A model generated the notes under the pieces. That model was not told where the DNA came from, did not search any database, and saw only the letters and a program-made list of their open reading frames with translations. A stretch of DNA of 64,000 nt from Ammonifex thiophilus (GTDB lineage: Bacteria > Bacillota > Desulfotomaculia > Desulfotomaculales > Ammonificaceae): assembly GCF_003368535.1 (NCBI RefSeq), contig NZ_QSLN01000003.1:124001-188000 (forward strand). Direction: 5' to 3'. Of the stretch, positions 28,495 through 37,200 are shown piece after piece; positions within the stretch are counted from its first letter, which is position 1; the number at the start of each line of letters is the position of its first letter. Position numbers and translations under genes: made by a program.

Positions 28495-30729
28495 GTGGCG
28501 AAGAAAATAGCCGTTTACCTGTGTTCCGGCTGTGGCCTAGGTGAAGGGCTGAACCTGGAAGCCCTGGCCAAAGTGGCCACCAAGGAGTACAAGATAGAGC
28601 TCGTCAAAACCCACCCCGCCCTCTGCTCCGCCGAAGGTCGCCAACTCATCCAGGAGGATATAGAGAAAGAGGGTGTGGACGGGGTAGTAATAGCTGGCTG
28701 TTCCCCGCGGGTCAATACCGAGGTCTTCGACTTCGGGCCTAACATCATCGTGGAAAGGGTCAACCTCCGCGAACAGGGCATCTGGTGCCATCCGCCGGGA
28801 GACGAGGACACTCAGATGCTGGCGGAGGATCAGCTGCGCATGGGCATCGTCAAGGCCAAGGATGCTCAGGTGCCGGAGCCTTACAAGGTAGAGGAAATTT
28901 CTAAGACCATTCTGGTCATCGGCGGAGGCTTAGCTGGGATCACAGCCGCGCTGGAAGCTGCCAAGGCTAACTACCCGGTCGTTCTGGTGGAGAAGAACGA
29001 AGAGCTGGGCGGCTGGGCCGCTAGGCTTTACAAGCAGGTAACCCTTAAGCCGCCTTACAACCAGTTGGAGGAGCCCGACATAAAGGACCGGATTAAAGCT
29101 CTCCAGGAGAAGCCCAACGTCAAAATCTACACTTCGGCCAAGGTGGAGAAGATAAGCGGCGCCCCGGGCCTTTTCGACGCCACTATTAGCACCAAGAACG
29201 GTACCGTCACCGAGCGAGTAGGAGCCATAATCCTGGCCACCGGAGCCGTTCCCTACGATGCCAGCAAGCTTGAACACCTAGGCTTCGGCCGCTTCCCCAA
29301 CGTCATTACCACCGACATGCTAGAGGAAATGGCTCGGCAGGGTAAGTTTGTCCGGCCCTCCGACGGCAAAGAGGCGAAAAACGTGGCTTTCATCCTCTGT
29401 GCTGGCTCCCGCGATCCGGAGCATCTCCCCTATTGCTCTGCCAGCTGCTGCGTCGATTCTCTGCGGCAAGCCCTTTATCTCAAGGAGAAGGATCCGGATA
29501 CGGCTGTTTACATTTTCTACCGCGACCTCCGGGCGCCAGGCCAGCACGAGTACCTCTACAAGCGGGTACAGGAGGAAGGGGTCATTTTCTTCCGCAGCGA
29601 TAATACGCAAATAGAAGAGGGCAGCAATAACCGGCTGGTAATCCGGGCCAAGGACGTGCTGGTGAACGAAGAAGTAATTGTGGAGGATCTAGACCTGGTG
29701 GTATTAGCTACCGGTATGGTGCCCACCACCGCTCTGGGCGAGATGATCGTGGTAGGTGCGGAGGAGGAAGAAGAAAAGGGCAAGAAGGAAGAAGGGCCGC
29801 TGGTGCGCCCCGACGTTTACTTCCGCTGCGATCTCCTTAACCTAGAGTACCGGCAGGGGCCCGAGCTCCCTACTCTCAAGTACGGTTTTCCCGACTCGCA
29901 CTTTATCTGCTTCCCCTACGAGACCAGGCGCACGGGTATTTACGCCGCCGGCACGGTACGGGCCCCCATGGACATGCGCACCACCATCGTAGATGCCACT
30001 GGCGCGGCGCTCAAAGCCATCCAGTGCCTGGAGCTCACTGCGCAGGGCATGGCCGTGCACCCGCGTTCTCTCGACACTTCTTATCCTGAGTTCAACCTGA
30101 CTCAGTGCACCCAGTGCAAGCGCTGCACGGTGGAGTGCCCCTTCGGCGCGCTCAACGAGGACGAAAAAGCTAACCCGCTACCCAACCCGACTCGCTGTCG
30201 CCGGTGCGCTACCTGCATGGGTGCCTGCCCGCAGCGGGCCATCTCCTTCAAGAACTACAATGTCAACATGATCGGCAACATGGTCAAAGCCATCGAGGTG
30301 CCGGAGGAGGACGAGGAGAAGCCCAGGATTGTGGTCTTCGCCTGCGAGAACGACGCCTACCCGGCCCTAGATATGGCAGGCATGAAGCGCTTGCAGCTCA
30401 GCCCCTGGATCCGGGTGATACCGCTCAGGTGCCTGGGCTCTATGAACCTCATTTGGATCGCCGACGCTCTGGCCAAGGGAATAGACGGCGTGTTACTCCT
30501 GGGTTGCAAGCATGGCGAGGACTACCAGTGCCACTTCGTTAAGGGAAGCGAGCTGTGCAACTACCGTCTCTCCAAGATCAAGGAAACGCTCGACCGCTTG
30601 GCCCTGGAGTCGGATCGAGTACGCATGGTCCAGGTGGAGATCATGGACTGGCACAAGTTGCCGGAAATCATCGAGGACTTCGCCAAGAGGCTAGAGGAAG
30701 TCGGACCCAACCCCTACAAGGGATTCTAA
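28495..30729 (+). CDS. qmoB: Quinone-interacting membrane-bound oxidoreductase subunit QmoB
   Basis: 744 aa. N-terminal HdrA-like part with CSGCGLGEGL and SPRVNTEVFDF, FAD site GGGLAGITAALEAAKAN (about 143-160), then two [4Fe-4S] motifs CTQCKRCTVEC and CRRCATCMGAC (about 540-585) and a C-terminal MvhD-like domain with ACENDAYPALDMAG, PLRCLGSMNL and GCKHGEDYQCHF. This HdrA-MvhD fusion is the hallmark of QmoB. GTG start. Confidence 0.93.
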   Translation: MAKKIAVYLCSGCGLGEGLNLEALAKVATKEYKIELVKTHPALCSAEGRQLIQEDIEKEGVDGVVIAGCSPRVNTEVFDFGPNIIVERVNLREQGIWCHPPGDEDTQMLAEDQLRMGIVKAKDAQVPEPYKVEEISKTILVIGGGLAGITAALEAAKANYPVVLVEKNEELGGWAARLYKQVTLKPPYNQLEEPDIKDRIKALQEKPNVKIYTSAKVEKISGAPGLFDATISTKNGTVTERVGAIILATGAVPYDASKLEHLGFGRFPNVITTDMLEEMARQGKFVRPSDGKEAKNVAFILCAGSRDPEHLPYCSASCCVDSLRQALYLKEKDPDTAVYIFYRDLRAPGQHEYLYKRVQEEGVIFFRSDNTQIEEGSNNRLVIRAKDVLVNEEVIVEDLDLVVLATGMVPTTALGEMIVVGAEEEEEKGKKEEGPLVRPDVYFRCDLLNLEYRQGPELPTLKYGFPDSHFICFPYETRRTGIYAAGTVRAPMDMRTTIVDATGAALKAIQCLELTAQGMAVHPRSLDTSYPEFNLTQCTQCKRCTVECPFGALNEDEKANPLPNPTRCRRCATCMGACPQRAISFKNYNVNMIGNMVKAIEVPEEDEEKPRIVVFACENDAYPALDMAGMKRLQLSPWIRVIPLRCLGSMNLIWIADALAKGIDGVLLLGCKHGEDYQCHFVKGSELCNYRLSKIKETLDRLALESDRVRMVQVEIMDWHKLPEIIEDFAKRLEEVGPNPYKGF

Positions 30730-30739
30730 GGACGAAGGA

Positions 30740-30773
30740 GGATGCCCGCTGGGCTTTTCCCCGGTGGGCATCC
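30740..30773 (+). other. Intercistronic hairpin between qmoB and qmoC
   Basis: 14-base stem 30740-30753 with 30760-30773, two G-T pairs, six-base loop, no following T-run. It sits in the only sizeable gap (81 bases) of the qmo operon and may stabilise or process the mRNA. Confidence 0.6.
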
Positions 30774-30810
30774 CACCCCAAAATCATGGCGATAATGGGA
30801 GGGAAAGTGT

Positions 30811-31959
30811 GTGGCGGTAAGAGTAAATCCGGACTTTTACCGGAAGCTCAAGAAGTTCGGCGGCCAATCGGCCACGCAGTGCTTCCATTGTGGCAACTGC
30901 ACCGTGGTCTGCCCGCTATCCACCGAGGAATACCAGTTTCCCCGCCGCTTCATGCGGTATGTTCAGCTAGGAATGGAAGAAAAAATCAAGCACTCCGTTG
31001 AGCCATGGTTGTGTTACTACTGCGGCGACTGCCAGCGCCTCTGCCCCCGGCAGGCCAACCCGGGCGAGGTTATGATGGCCCTGCGCCGCTACCTCACCAC
31101 CACTTACGACTGGACGGGGTTGGGCCGTTTGCTTTACACTTCTAACTTCTGGAAGTTGTTCTTTGTGGGTCTCCTCTTTTTCGTAACCCTGTGGGTGGTG
31201 TATACCTTCCACGGGCCTGTGGTCACCGAGCACGTGGAGCTTGAAACCTTCGCCCCCGCCCATATCGTGCACCCGGTGGGCTATATCTTTGGTACTTTGC
31301 TGGCGGTGCTCCTGCTTTCTAACGTCTACCGCATGTACAAATTCATCTTGGGGCCGGAGAAGATCTCTCTTCCCGCCAGCGTTTACCTCGAAGAGCTCAA
31401 GACCCTGCTCCTGCACTTCTTCACCCAGCTCCGGCTGCGGATGTGTACCGACAAGAGCCGCTGGATCAAGCACTGGCTCTTAATGTCGGGTTACTTCATC
31501 GCTTTCATGCTGGTAAACATCGACATGGTCACGCGCTGGTCGCTTACCAACGAACCGCCCGCCTGGTGGCATCCGGCCAAGCTCCTGTGGACTTATGCTA
31601 CCTTCGCCATGCTTTACGCCACCACCGAGGCCATCATCGGGCGGCTCAGGAAAAAAGAGCCCATTCACCAGTTCTCCCACTCCACCGACTGGATGTTCCT
31701 GCTGCTCCTCTGGCCCACCATTTTCACCGGGCTCTTGGTCAGAATCTTCATGGAAGCCGATTTAGCTCTACCCACCTACTACGCCTTTGCCTTCCACCTG
31801 GCCTTCACCGTACCCTTGCTAGGGTTGGAAGTGCCGTTCGCCAAGTGGTCGCACCTAGCCTACCGTCCCTTTGCGCTCTACTTCATCCGCTTGCGGGAGC
31901 GCGCCCGGGCCATGCAGCAGCCCCAGATGGCGACAGAAGCCGAGGCGCAAAGCGCTTAA
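30811..31959 (+). CDS. qmoC: Quinone-interacting membrane-bound oxidoreductase subunit QmoC
   Basis: 382 aa fusion of an HdrC-like ferredoxin domain (CFHCGNCTVVCP and CYYCGDCQRLCP, residues about 24-82) with a NarI/HdrE-like membrane part of about six helices (from about 107; conserved His residues within helices could bind haem b). It links the menaquinone pool to QmoAB. GTG start after GGGAGGGAAAGTGT. A complete QmoC is worth noting, because Gram-positive sulfate reducers are often described with HdrBC in its place. Confidence 0.92.
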   Translation: MAVRVNPDFYRKLKKFGGQSATQCFHCGNCTVVCPLSTEEYQFPRRFMRYVQLGMEEKIKHSVEPWLCYYCGDCQRLCPRQANPGEVMMALRRYLTTTYDWTGLGRLLYTSNFWKLFFVGLLFFVTLWVVYTFHGPVVTEHVELETFAPAHIVHPVGYIFGTLLAVLLLSNVYRMYKFILGPEKISLPASVYLEELKTLLLHFFTQLRLRMCTDKSRWIKHWLLMSGYFIAFMLVNIDMVTRWSLTNEPPAWWHPAKLLWTYATFAMLYATTEAIIGRLRKKEPIHQFSHSTDWMFLLLLWPTIFTGLLVRIFMEADLALPTYYAFAFHLAFTVPLLGLEVPFAKWSHLAYRPFALYFIRLRERARAMQQPQMATEAEAQSA

Positions 31960-31980
31960 AAAGCCTCTGTGCGAATCGTG

Positions 31981-32016
31981 AAGGTAGCGGGGGCATTTTG
32001 CCCCCGCTACCTTTAT
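31981..32016 (+). terminator. Terminator after qmoC
   Basis: Perfect 15-base stem 31981-31995 with 31999-32013, three-base loop, followed by a weakly T-rich stretch. Confidence 0.75.
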
Positions 32017-32035
32017 TTGTTCCCTTGCGCTTGTC

Positions 32036-32065
32036 TTGTATATGGGTTCCAGATCATGGTATAAT
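32036..32065 (+). promoter_or_regulatory. Candidate sigma-A promoter for hsp20
   Basis: TTGTAT at 32036-32041, perfect TATAAT at 32060-32065, 18-base spacer. No CIRCE-type inverted repeat seen. Confidence 0.65.
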
Positions 32066-32116
32066 AATTTCGTAAGCTCTTTGCAAAAACTCGGATCTTC
32101 AAGGGAGGTGCTGATT

Positions 32117-32563
32117 ATGGCCCGTCTGGTACCCTGGGATCCGTGGCGTGAACTGCAGGAACTGGAAGAGTCGATCGACCGGCTTCTGAGCCGCCTGACT
32201 CGTCCTTTCCGCGAAGAGAGGCAGCGGCTGGTTCCGTGGTTTCCGGCGGTGGACGTGCTAGAAGAGGGAGATAACATTGTGGTGCGAGCCGATCTTCCCG
32301 GTGTGAGCAAGGAAAACGTGCGCATCTTGGTAAGCGATGAGGAGATCACCATAACCGGAGAGATTAAGCGGGAAGAGGAGGTCAAAGGGAAGAACTACTA
32401 TCGGAGCGAACGGGCATACGGCAGTTTTTCTCGCACTATCCCCCTGCCCGTGCCGGTGGAGAGGGACAAGGCAAAGGCCACCTTCAAGGATGGGGTGCTA
32501 GAAATCGTGGTCCCCAAGGCCAAAGGACCCGGCCCTAACCAGGTGGAAATAAGGCCCGAATAA
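32117..32563 (+). CDS. Small heat-shock protein, Hsp20/alpha-crystallin
   Basis: 148 aa ATP-independent chaperone that holds unfolded proteins. Alpha-crystallin domain about residues 42-140 (PAVDVLEEGDNIVVRADLPG, GSFSRTIPLPVPVERDKAKA, DGVLEIVVPK). The ATG at 32117 is chosen over a longer open frame because AAGGGAGGTG precedes it and the conserved N-terminus begins there. Monocistronic between a promoter and a strong terminator. Confidence 0.94.
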   Translation: MARLVPWDPWRELQELEESIDRLLSRLTRPFREERQRLVPWFPAVDVLEEGDNIVVRADLPGVSKENVRILVSDEEITITGEIKREEEVKGKNYYRSERAYGSFSRTIPLPVPVERDKAKATFKDGVLEIVVPKAKGPGPNQVEIRPE

Positions 32564-32589
32564 GAAGGGTTTCTTTCAGCCTACGGCAG

Positions 32590-32627
32590 GGCCCGGTGAG
32601 CCTGAGGCTCACCGGGCCTGTTTTTTT
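32590..32627 (+). terminator. Strong Rho-independent terminator after hsp20
   Basis: Perfect 13-base GC-rich stem 32590-32602 with 32606-32618, three-base loop, then a run of seven T. Confidence 0.92.
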
Positions 32628-32718
32628 CAGCCGCCCAGGAGGAATTCGCGCTGGAGCAAGCGAAGTTTTAAGATTCATTACGAACATAACTTAAAAATCC
32701 CGAGGGGGTAAGGCTAAC

Positions 32719-33738
32719 TTGAACTTGGCGGAAGTGAGAAAAACAGCACGGGAAAAACTTAAGGGGTATTGCCGCGTTTGCCCGGTCTGTGACGGCCGGG
32801 CCTGTGCCGGCGAGGTCCCCGGCATGGGAGGGGTGGGAACCGGCGCCAGCTTTCGCGCCAATGTAGAAGCCTTGGCCCGCTACCGCCTCAACCTGCGCAC
32901 CATTCACAACGCCAAGAATCCCGACACTTCCTTGGAGCTTTTTGGCCTCAAGCTTAAAACCCCGATCCTATCCGCTCCCATAACCGGTACCACCTACAAC
33001 ATGGGAGGAGCTTTGAGCGAGCGCGAATTTATCGGGGCGGTGATCACGGGGAGTAAAATGGCCGGTTCGCTCGGCTTCTCGGGTGATGGTGCCGACCCCA
33101 CGATGTATGATTCCGGCATCGAGGCCATCTCCGCCGAAGGGGGATGGGGGATCCCCATCATCAAGCCCCGGGCCCAGGAGGCCGTTGTAGAGCGGATTCG
33201 CCGGGCCGAAAAAGTCGGGGCACCCGCGGTAGGAGTAGATATAGATGGCGCTGGGCTCATAACCATGGCCCTTAAGGGGCAGCCAGTAGAGCCAAAGACC
33301 TTAGACGAACTGAAGGAGCTTATCCGCTCTACCCACCTCCCCTTCATCCTCAAAGGCATCATGACCGTGGACGAAGCAGAGCTGGCCGTGGAAGCAGGAG
33401 CGGCCGCCATAGTGGTGTCCAACCACGGAGGTCGCATCCTAGACCACACCCCCGGTGTAGCCGAGGTGCTGCCCGAAATCGTTCGGGCGGTAGGCGACCG
33501 TATCACGGTGCTGGCCGACGGCGGGGTACGTTCGGGAGCAGACGCCCTGAAGCTCCTGGCCTTGGGAGCAAAGGCCGTGCTGGTAGGGCGCCCCATTGTA
33601 ATAGGCGCTTTCGGCGGCGGAGCAGAAGGGGTGAAACTCGTCTTAGAGCAGATGACGGAAGAGCTTAGACAAGCCATGATACTGACTGGCTGCTCGAGCC
33701 TCCAAGAGATAAGCCCGCGGGTACTGCGCCCCGTCTAA
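32719..33738 (+). CDS. FMN-dependent alpha-hydroxy-acid oxidase/dehydrogenase family protein
   Basis: 339 aa TIM-barrel flavoprotein of the lactate/glycolate oxidase family. Barrel motifs: SAPITGTTYNMGG, LPFILKGIMTVDEAE (catalytic-type Lys), VSNHGGRILDH (catalytic His with Arg), ADGGVRSGADALKLLALGAKAVLVGRP (phosphate site). The first 30 residues carry a Cys cluster, CRVCPVCDGRAC, absent from classical lactate oxidases, which may bind metal or a cluster. TTG start after AGGGGG. An anaerobe would use it as a dehydrogenase; the substrate is unknown. Ends 4 bases into the convergent yhbH stop. Confidence 0.82.
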   Translation: MNLAEVRKTAREKLKGYCRVCPVCDGRACAGEVPGMGGVGTGASFRANVEALARYRLNLRTIHNAKNPDTSLELFGLKLKTPILSAPITGTTYNMGGALSEREFIGAVITGSKMAGSLGFSGDGADPTMYDSGIEAISAEGGWGIPIIKPRAQEAVVERIRRAEKVGAPAVGVDIDGAGLITMALKGQPVEPKTLDELKELIRSTHLPFILKGIMTVDEAELAVEAGAAAIVVSNHGGRILDHTPGVAEVLPEIVRAVGDRITVLADGGVRSGADALKLLALGAKAVLVGRPIVIGAFGGGAEGVKLVLEQMTEELRQAMILTGCSSLQEISPRVLRPV

Positions 33739-34847
33739 AAGCGGGCAAAGAAGGCCTTGAGCGCCCGGTAAACGTCCTTTCTCTCGCGTAAAGTGACAAC
33801 TACCAGGCGGGGGTGCGCTATGCTCTGGTAAACGGTCTTCAAAGTGCTGGTGTAAAAGTAAGGGCCCTCGATCTCACCGTAACCCACCAGGTTGGCCACC
33901 TCCAGAAGCTGCCCGATGAGCTCCATGCACCGCTCGTTGTCGGCCGGTAAATTGTCGCCATCGGAAAAGTGAAAGGCGTAGATGTTATATTCCGCAGGAG
34001 GATAGCGGGTCTCGATTATATCTAGCGCCAGTTCGTAAACCGAGGAGCAGCGCGTCCCCCCACTTTCTCCCTTTCGGAAAAACTCAGAAGCGGTGGTTTC
34101 CCTGGCCTCAGTGTGGTGGGCCAGGTAAACGACCTCCACATTGGCGTAGTTAGCCTCCAGGAAACGGATCATCCAGAAGAAAAAGCTGCGGGCCAGGTAT
34201 TTTTCCAGAGGGCCCATAGAGCCAGAAGTGTCGAGCATGGCCAGAACCACCGCCCTGGCCTCCGGCGATTCGATACTACGCCCTACCCGAAAGCACAGGT
34301 CGGAAGGACAAAGCCTGAGCTCCCCTTCTCCTCCCTTTTTGGCGTGGCGCTTGAGGGCGTTTAAGAGGGTACGCCGGCGGTCAAGACAAGCCCTTATCCC
34401 CTGGCGGCGCAGATCGCCCCACTCCTCAACCCTTCTCCGGCTGGCCGCGTTCTTCGGCTCGTAATGAGGCAGGGCCAGTTCCTCGAAAACTATCTCGGCT
34501 ATCTCTTCCAGCGATATCTCCGCTTCATAATAATCAACGCCGGGCTCTGTCCCCGCTCCTCCCCGCCCTGTACCAGGAAAGACTAGGCCCTCGTCCGCCC
34601 CCGGCTGACCGTTGGCCTGGCCCACCAGTATCTCCTGGTGGGGAGCGAAGCGGAAGCGGAACTCCTCCACCAGACGCAAGGGGATGCGGACCTTCCGGCG
34701 GTCGTCGGCCAAAATAAGGCTTTCCTCGGTGATGAGCTCGGGCAGCCGCTGGCGGATGATCTCCTTTAGCTTTTCCTGGTGGCGGCGCGCATCCTCCTCT
34801 CCCTTCCGAAAAAGTCCCCAGTCTTCTTTAAAAATCTGAAAATCCAA
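33735..34847 (-). CDS. yhbH: DUF444 family protein YhbH (vWA-like)
   Basis: 370 aa member of the YhbH/YeaH family, partner of PrkA kinases in sporulating and stress-response contexts. Mid-protein MIDAS-like motif LDTSGSMG (about residues 206-213), GTRCSSVYELALDII and DGDNLPADN, a von Willebrand A-like fold. TTG start after GGGGG with 8 bases spacing, 13 bases after the prkA stop, so co-transcribed. The third usual partner, spoVR, is absent here. Confidence 0.87.
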   Translation of the reverse strand: MDFQIFKEDWGLFRKGEEDARRHQEKLKEIIRQRLPELITEESLILADDRRKVRIPLRLVEEFRFRFAPHQEILVGQANGQPGADEGLVFPGTGRGGAGTEPGVDYYEAEISLEEIAEIVFEELALPHYEPKNAASRRRVEEWGDLRRQGIRACLDRRRTLLNALKRHAKKGGEGELRLCPSDLCFRVGRSIESPEARAVVLAMLDTSGSMGPLEKYLARSFFFWMIRFLEANYANVEVVYLAHHTEARETTASEFFRKGESGGTRCSSVYELALDIIETRYPPAEYNIYAFHFSDGDNLPADNERCMELIGQLLEVANLVGYGEIEGPYFYTSTLKTVYQSIAHPRLVVVTLRERKDVYRALKAFFARF

Positions 34848-34860
34848 TTAGTTTTCCCCC

Positions 34861-36741
34861 TCAGGTGCACAGGTTGCTTCCCACATAGCGAATCGCTTCC
34901 CTGGCGCAATGGGGGCAGTAACCGTAAAGCCTTATCAGCCGCTCTTTGACCTCTTCCAACCGTCCCTGTTCGGAAGAAGAAAGGGTAAGGCGTAACATTT
35001 CGCGTAGGTCGGCCAAAAGTTTTTTCTCCACCGCCTCGCGCAGACCCTCGTGGTCGCGGTAACTGAAGCTCTTGCCCTGTCGGGCATAGGCGGAAAGACG
35101 GAAGAAAATTTCCTCCCGGAAGCTTCTCTTGGCCGTCTCCCCTATACCTATTTGCAGTTCGAGGGAGCGCATGAAATCTTCCTCCGGCGAGATTTCTTCA
35201 CCGGAAAGGAGATCCCGCCGCTTGATCCCCTGACAGTAAGCCCTGAGGTTATCCACATAGCGTTCGAAAAGGGCCTGAGCTGCCGACTCGAAGGAGGCCA
35301 GCAAAGCCCTCTGTACGTCCCTCTTTACCAGCTCGTCGTACTCGCGCCGCACCAGAGAAATAAGCGATAAAATGCGCTCCCTTTCTTCGGGAGTTATCGA
35401 GGGGTGCTGGTCTAGGCCCTCCTTAAGGGAGCGCAGGACCTCTAGGGCGGTGAGACATTCCCCTTCACTGGCCGCCAAAGCAACGCAAAGGCGGTTGATG
35501 ACGTACCGAGGATCCACGCCGCTCATCCCCTCATCCGGATGCTCGGCCCGTAGCTCCTCCACATCCGCCGGGGTAAAGCCTTCCACCTCTTCCCCGTCGT
35601 AGAGCCTCATTTTCTTAACCAAATCTACTCCTTGCCGGTGCGACTCCTTCAGCCGGGAGAGCACGGAAAACATGGCAGCAACCCGCAAAGCGTGAGGGGC
35701 TAAGTGCACTCCACCAAATTGGCTTTGGCGCAAGAGTTTTTCGTAGATTTTGATTTCCTCGGAGACTCGCAGGTTATAGGGAACGCGCAGGACGATCATG
35801 CGGGAAAGAAGGGCTTCGTTACGTCGATTGGCGACAAAAGCTTTGTACTCGGTCTCGTTGGAGTGCCCGATTATCATCTCGTCGGCGTAGATGAGGGCAA
35901 AACGCCCTGCCTTAAAGTTTCCTTCCTGGGCAAGGAAAATAAGATTCCACAGGAAACGCTCGTCGCACTTGAGCATTTCCATGAACTCCATTATTCCCCG
36001 GTTGGCTACGTTGAGCTCCCCGTCGAAGCAATAGGCCCGGGGGTCAGACTCCGCTCCATAGTGGGTTATGGTGGAGAAATCGATGCTGCCCGTGAGCTCT
36101 GCAATGTCCTGGGATTTGGGATCGGAGGGGGCAAAGGTCCCTATGCCCACGCGTTTCTTCTCCGAGAAAAAGATGCGCTCCACCGGTACCTCTTCTATGC
36201 GACCGCCGAATTCGGTTTCCAGGCGCAGACGGCAAAGGGGACAGAGGTCTCCCTCTATACGGACGCCGAATTCGCGCTCGAACTCTGGCCGCAGGGGAGG
36301 AGGAATAAGGTGTAGGGGCTCTTCGTGCATGGGACAACCCTTTATAGCGTAAACGGCTCCTTCCTCCGTGCGGGAGTACTCCTCCAGGCCCCGCTTCAGG
36401 AGGTTCACCAGGGTAGACTTTCCTCCCCCCACCGGTCCGACCAGAAGAAGAATGCGCTTTCGCACCTCCAGCCCCTCAGCCGCTGGACGGAGGTACTCTT
36501 CTACCAGCTTTTCGATGACCTCTTCCAAACCGAAAAGTTCGCGGGTGAAAAAGGAGTAGCGCCGACGGCCGTTTACCTCTTCCACTCCTGCCGATAGGAT
36601 CATCCGGTAAATGCGGCTGTGGGCCAGCTGACAAATCCAAGGTTTACGGCGTACTAGTTCCAGGTAGTCTCGGAAAGTGCCTTCCCACCTAAGGCCTGCT
36701 TCCCTATCCCGGTATTCCTGCAGGCGCTGCCAGAACCCCAA
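34861..36741 (-). CDS. prkA: PrkA family serine protein kinase/AAA+ protein
   Basis: 626 aa. N-terminal AAA+ module with Walker A GPVGGGKST (about 103-111), a cysteine pair region (GCPMHEEPL, CPLCRL) and YADEMIIGHSNETEY; C-terminal PrkA kinase-like domain (about 395-610). PrkA proteins act with YhbH (and SpoVR) in sporulation or nutrient stress; the kinase activity is known for Bacillus PrkA but its main role is debated. TTG start after GGGAGGGAGATAGC. Confidence 0.9.
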   Translation of the reverse strand: MGFWQRLQEYRDREAGLRWEGTFRDYLELVRRKPWICQLAHSRIYRMILSAGVEEVNGRRRYSFFTRELFGLEEVIEKLVEEYLRPAAEGLEVRKRILLLVGPVGGGKSTLVNLLKRGLEEYSRTEEGAVYAIKGCPMHEEPLHLIPPPLRPEFEREFGVRIEGDLCPLCRLRLETEFGGRIEEVPVERIFFSEKKRVGIGTFAPSDPKSQDIAELTGSIDFSTITHYGAESDPRAYCFDGELNVANRGIMEFMEMLKCDERFLWNLIFLAQEGNFKAGRFALIYADEMIIGHSNETEYKAFVANRRNEALLSRMIVLRVPYNLRVSEEIKIYEKLLRQSQFGGVHLAPHALRVAAMFSVLSRLKESHRQGVDLVKKMRLYDGEEVEGFTPADVEELRAEHPDEGMSGVDPRYVINRLCVALAASEGECLTALEVLRSLKEGLDQHPSITPEERERILSLISLVRREYDELVKRDVQRALLASFESAAQALFERYVDNLRAYCQGIKRRDLLSGEEISPEEDFMRSLELQIGIGETAKRSFREEIFFRLSAYARQGKSFSYRDHEGLREAVEKKLLADLREMLRLTLSSSEQGRLEEVKERLIRLYGYCPHCAREAIRYVGSNLCT

Positions 36742-36795
36742 AGCTATCTCCCTCCCCCGGCCAATATATGCCGGAGGGAGGGAGAAAAGAAGTGC

Positions 36796-37200
36796 TCATC
36801 GCTTCTTGAGAAGGAACTTTCCTTCCGCCACCACCACTACTTGCCCAGCGGTATTGAGCACTTGGGCTATCAAAAGAAAAAGGGCCCTTTTTCTCTCTTT
36901 GAGCCAGGCCTCTACCAATACCTCTTCTCCCACTGCCACTTCCTTGCGGAAGCGCACTCTAAGCTCCCCGGTGTAGGCAACGAACCCCCGCCGCCAGAGC
37001 CACTGCGCCATAGCCTCATCGCATAAAGTGGCCAGCAGACCGCCGTGAATGAGTCCGGGCCACCCCTGGTGCTCCGGCTTTACCCGGAACCTAGCTTTCA
37101 CCTTCTCTCCTTCCTCGGAGAAAGAGAGCTTAAGCCCTATGGGGTTGGCGGGGCCGCAAGCGAAGCACCAGTTGTCTTCTGGTGAGAGCCCTTTAGGCAT
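36796..37200 (-). CDS. PaaI-like hotdog-fold thioesterase
   Basis: 134 aa starting [16 protein letters not shown], a start that trims an unrelated N-terminal extension lying inside metK. The hotdog core shows [34 protein letters not shown] and [12 protein letters not shown]. It probably hydrolyses a small acyl-CoA. The ATG overlaps the end of metK by 8 bases, so it is translated with metK. Confidence 0.87.
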   Translation of the reverse strand: MPKGLSPEDNWCFACGPANPIGLKLSFSEEGEKVKARFRVKPEHQGWPGLIHGGLLATLCDEAMAQWLWRRGFVAYTGELRVRFRKEVAVGEEVLVEAWLKERKRALFLLIAQVLNTAGQVVVVAEGKFLLKKR

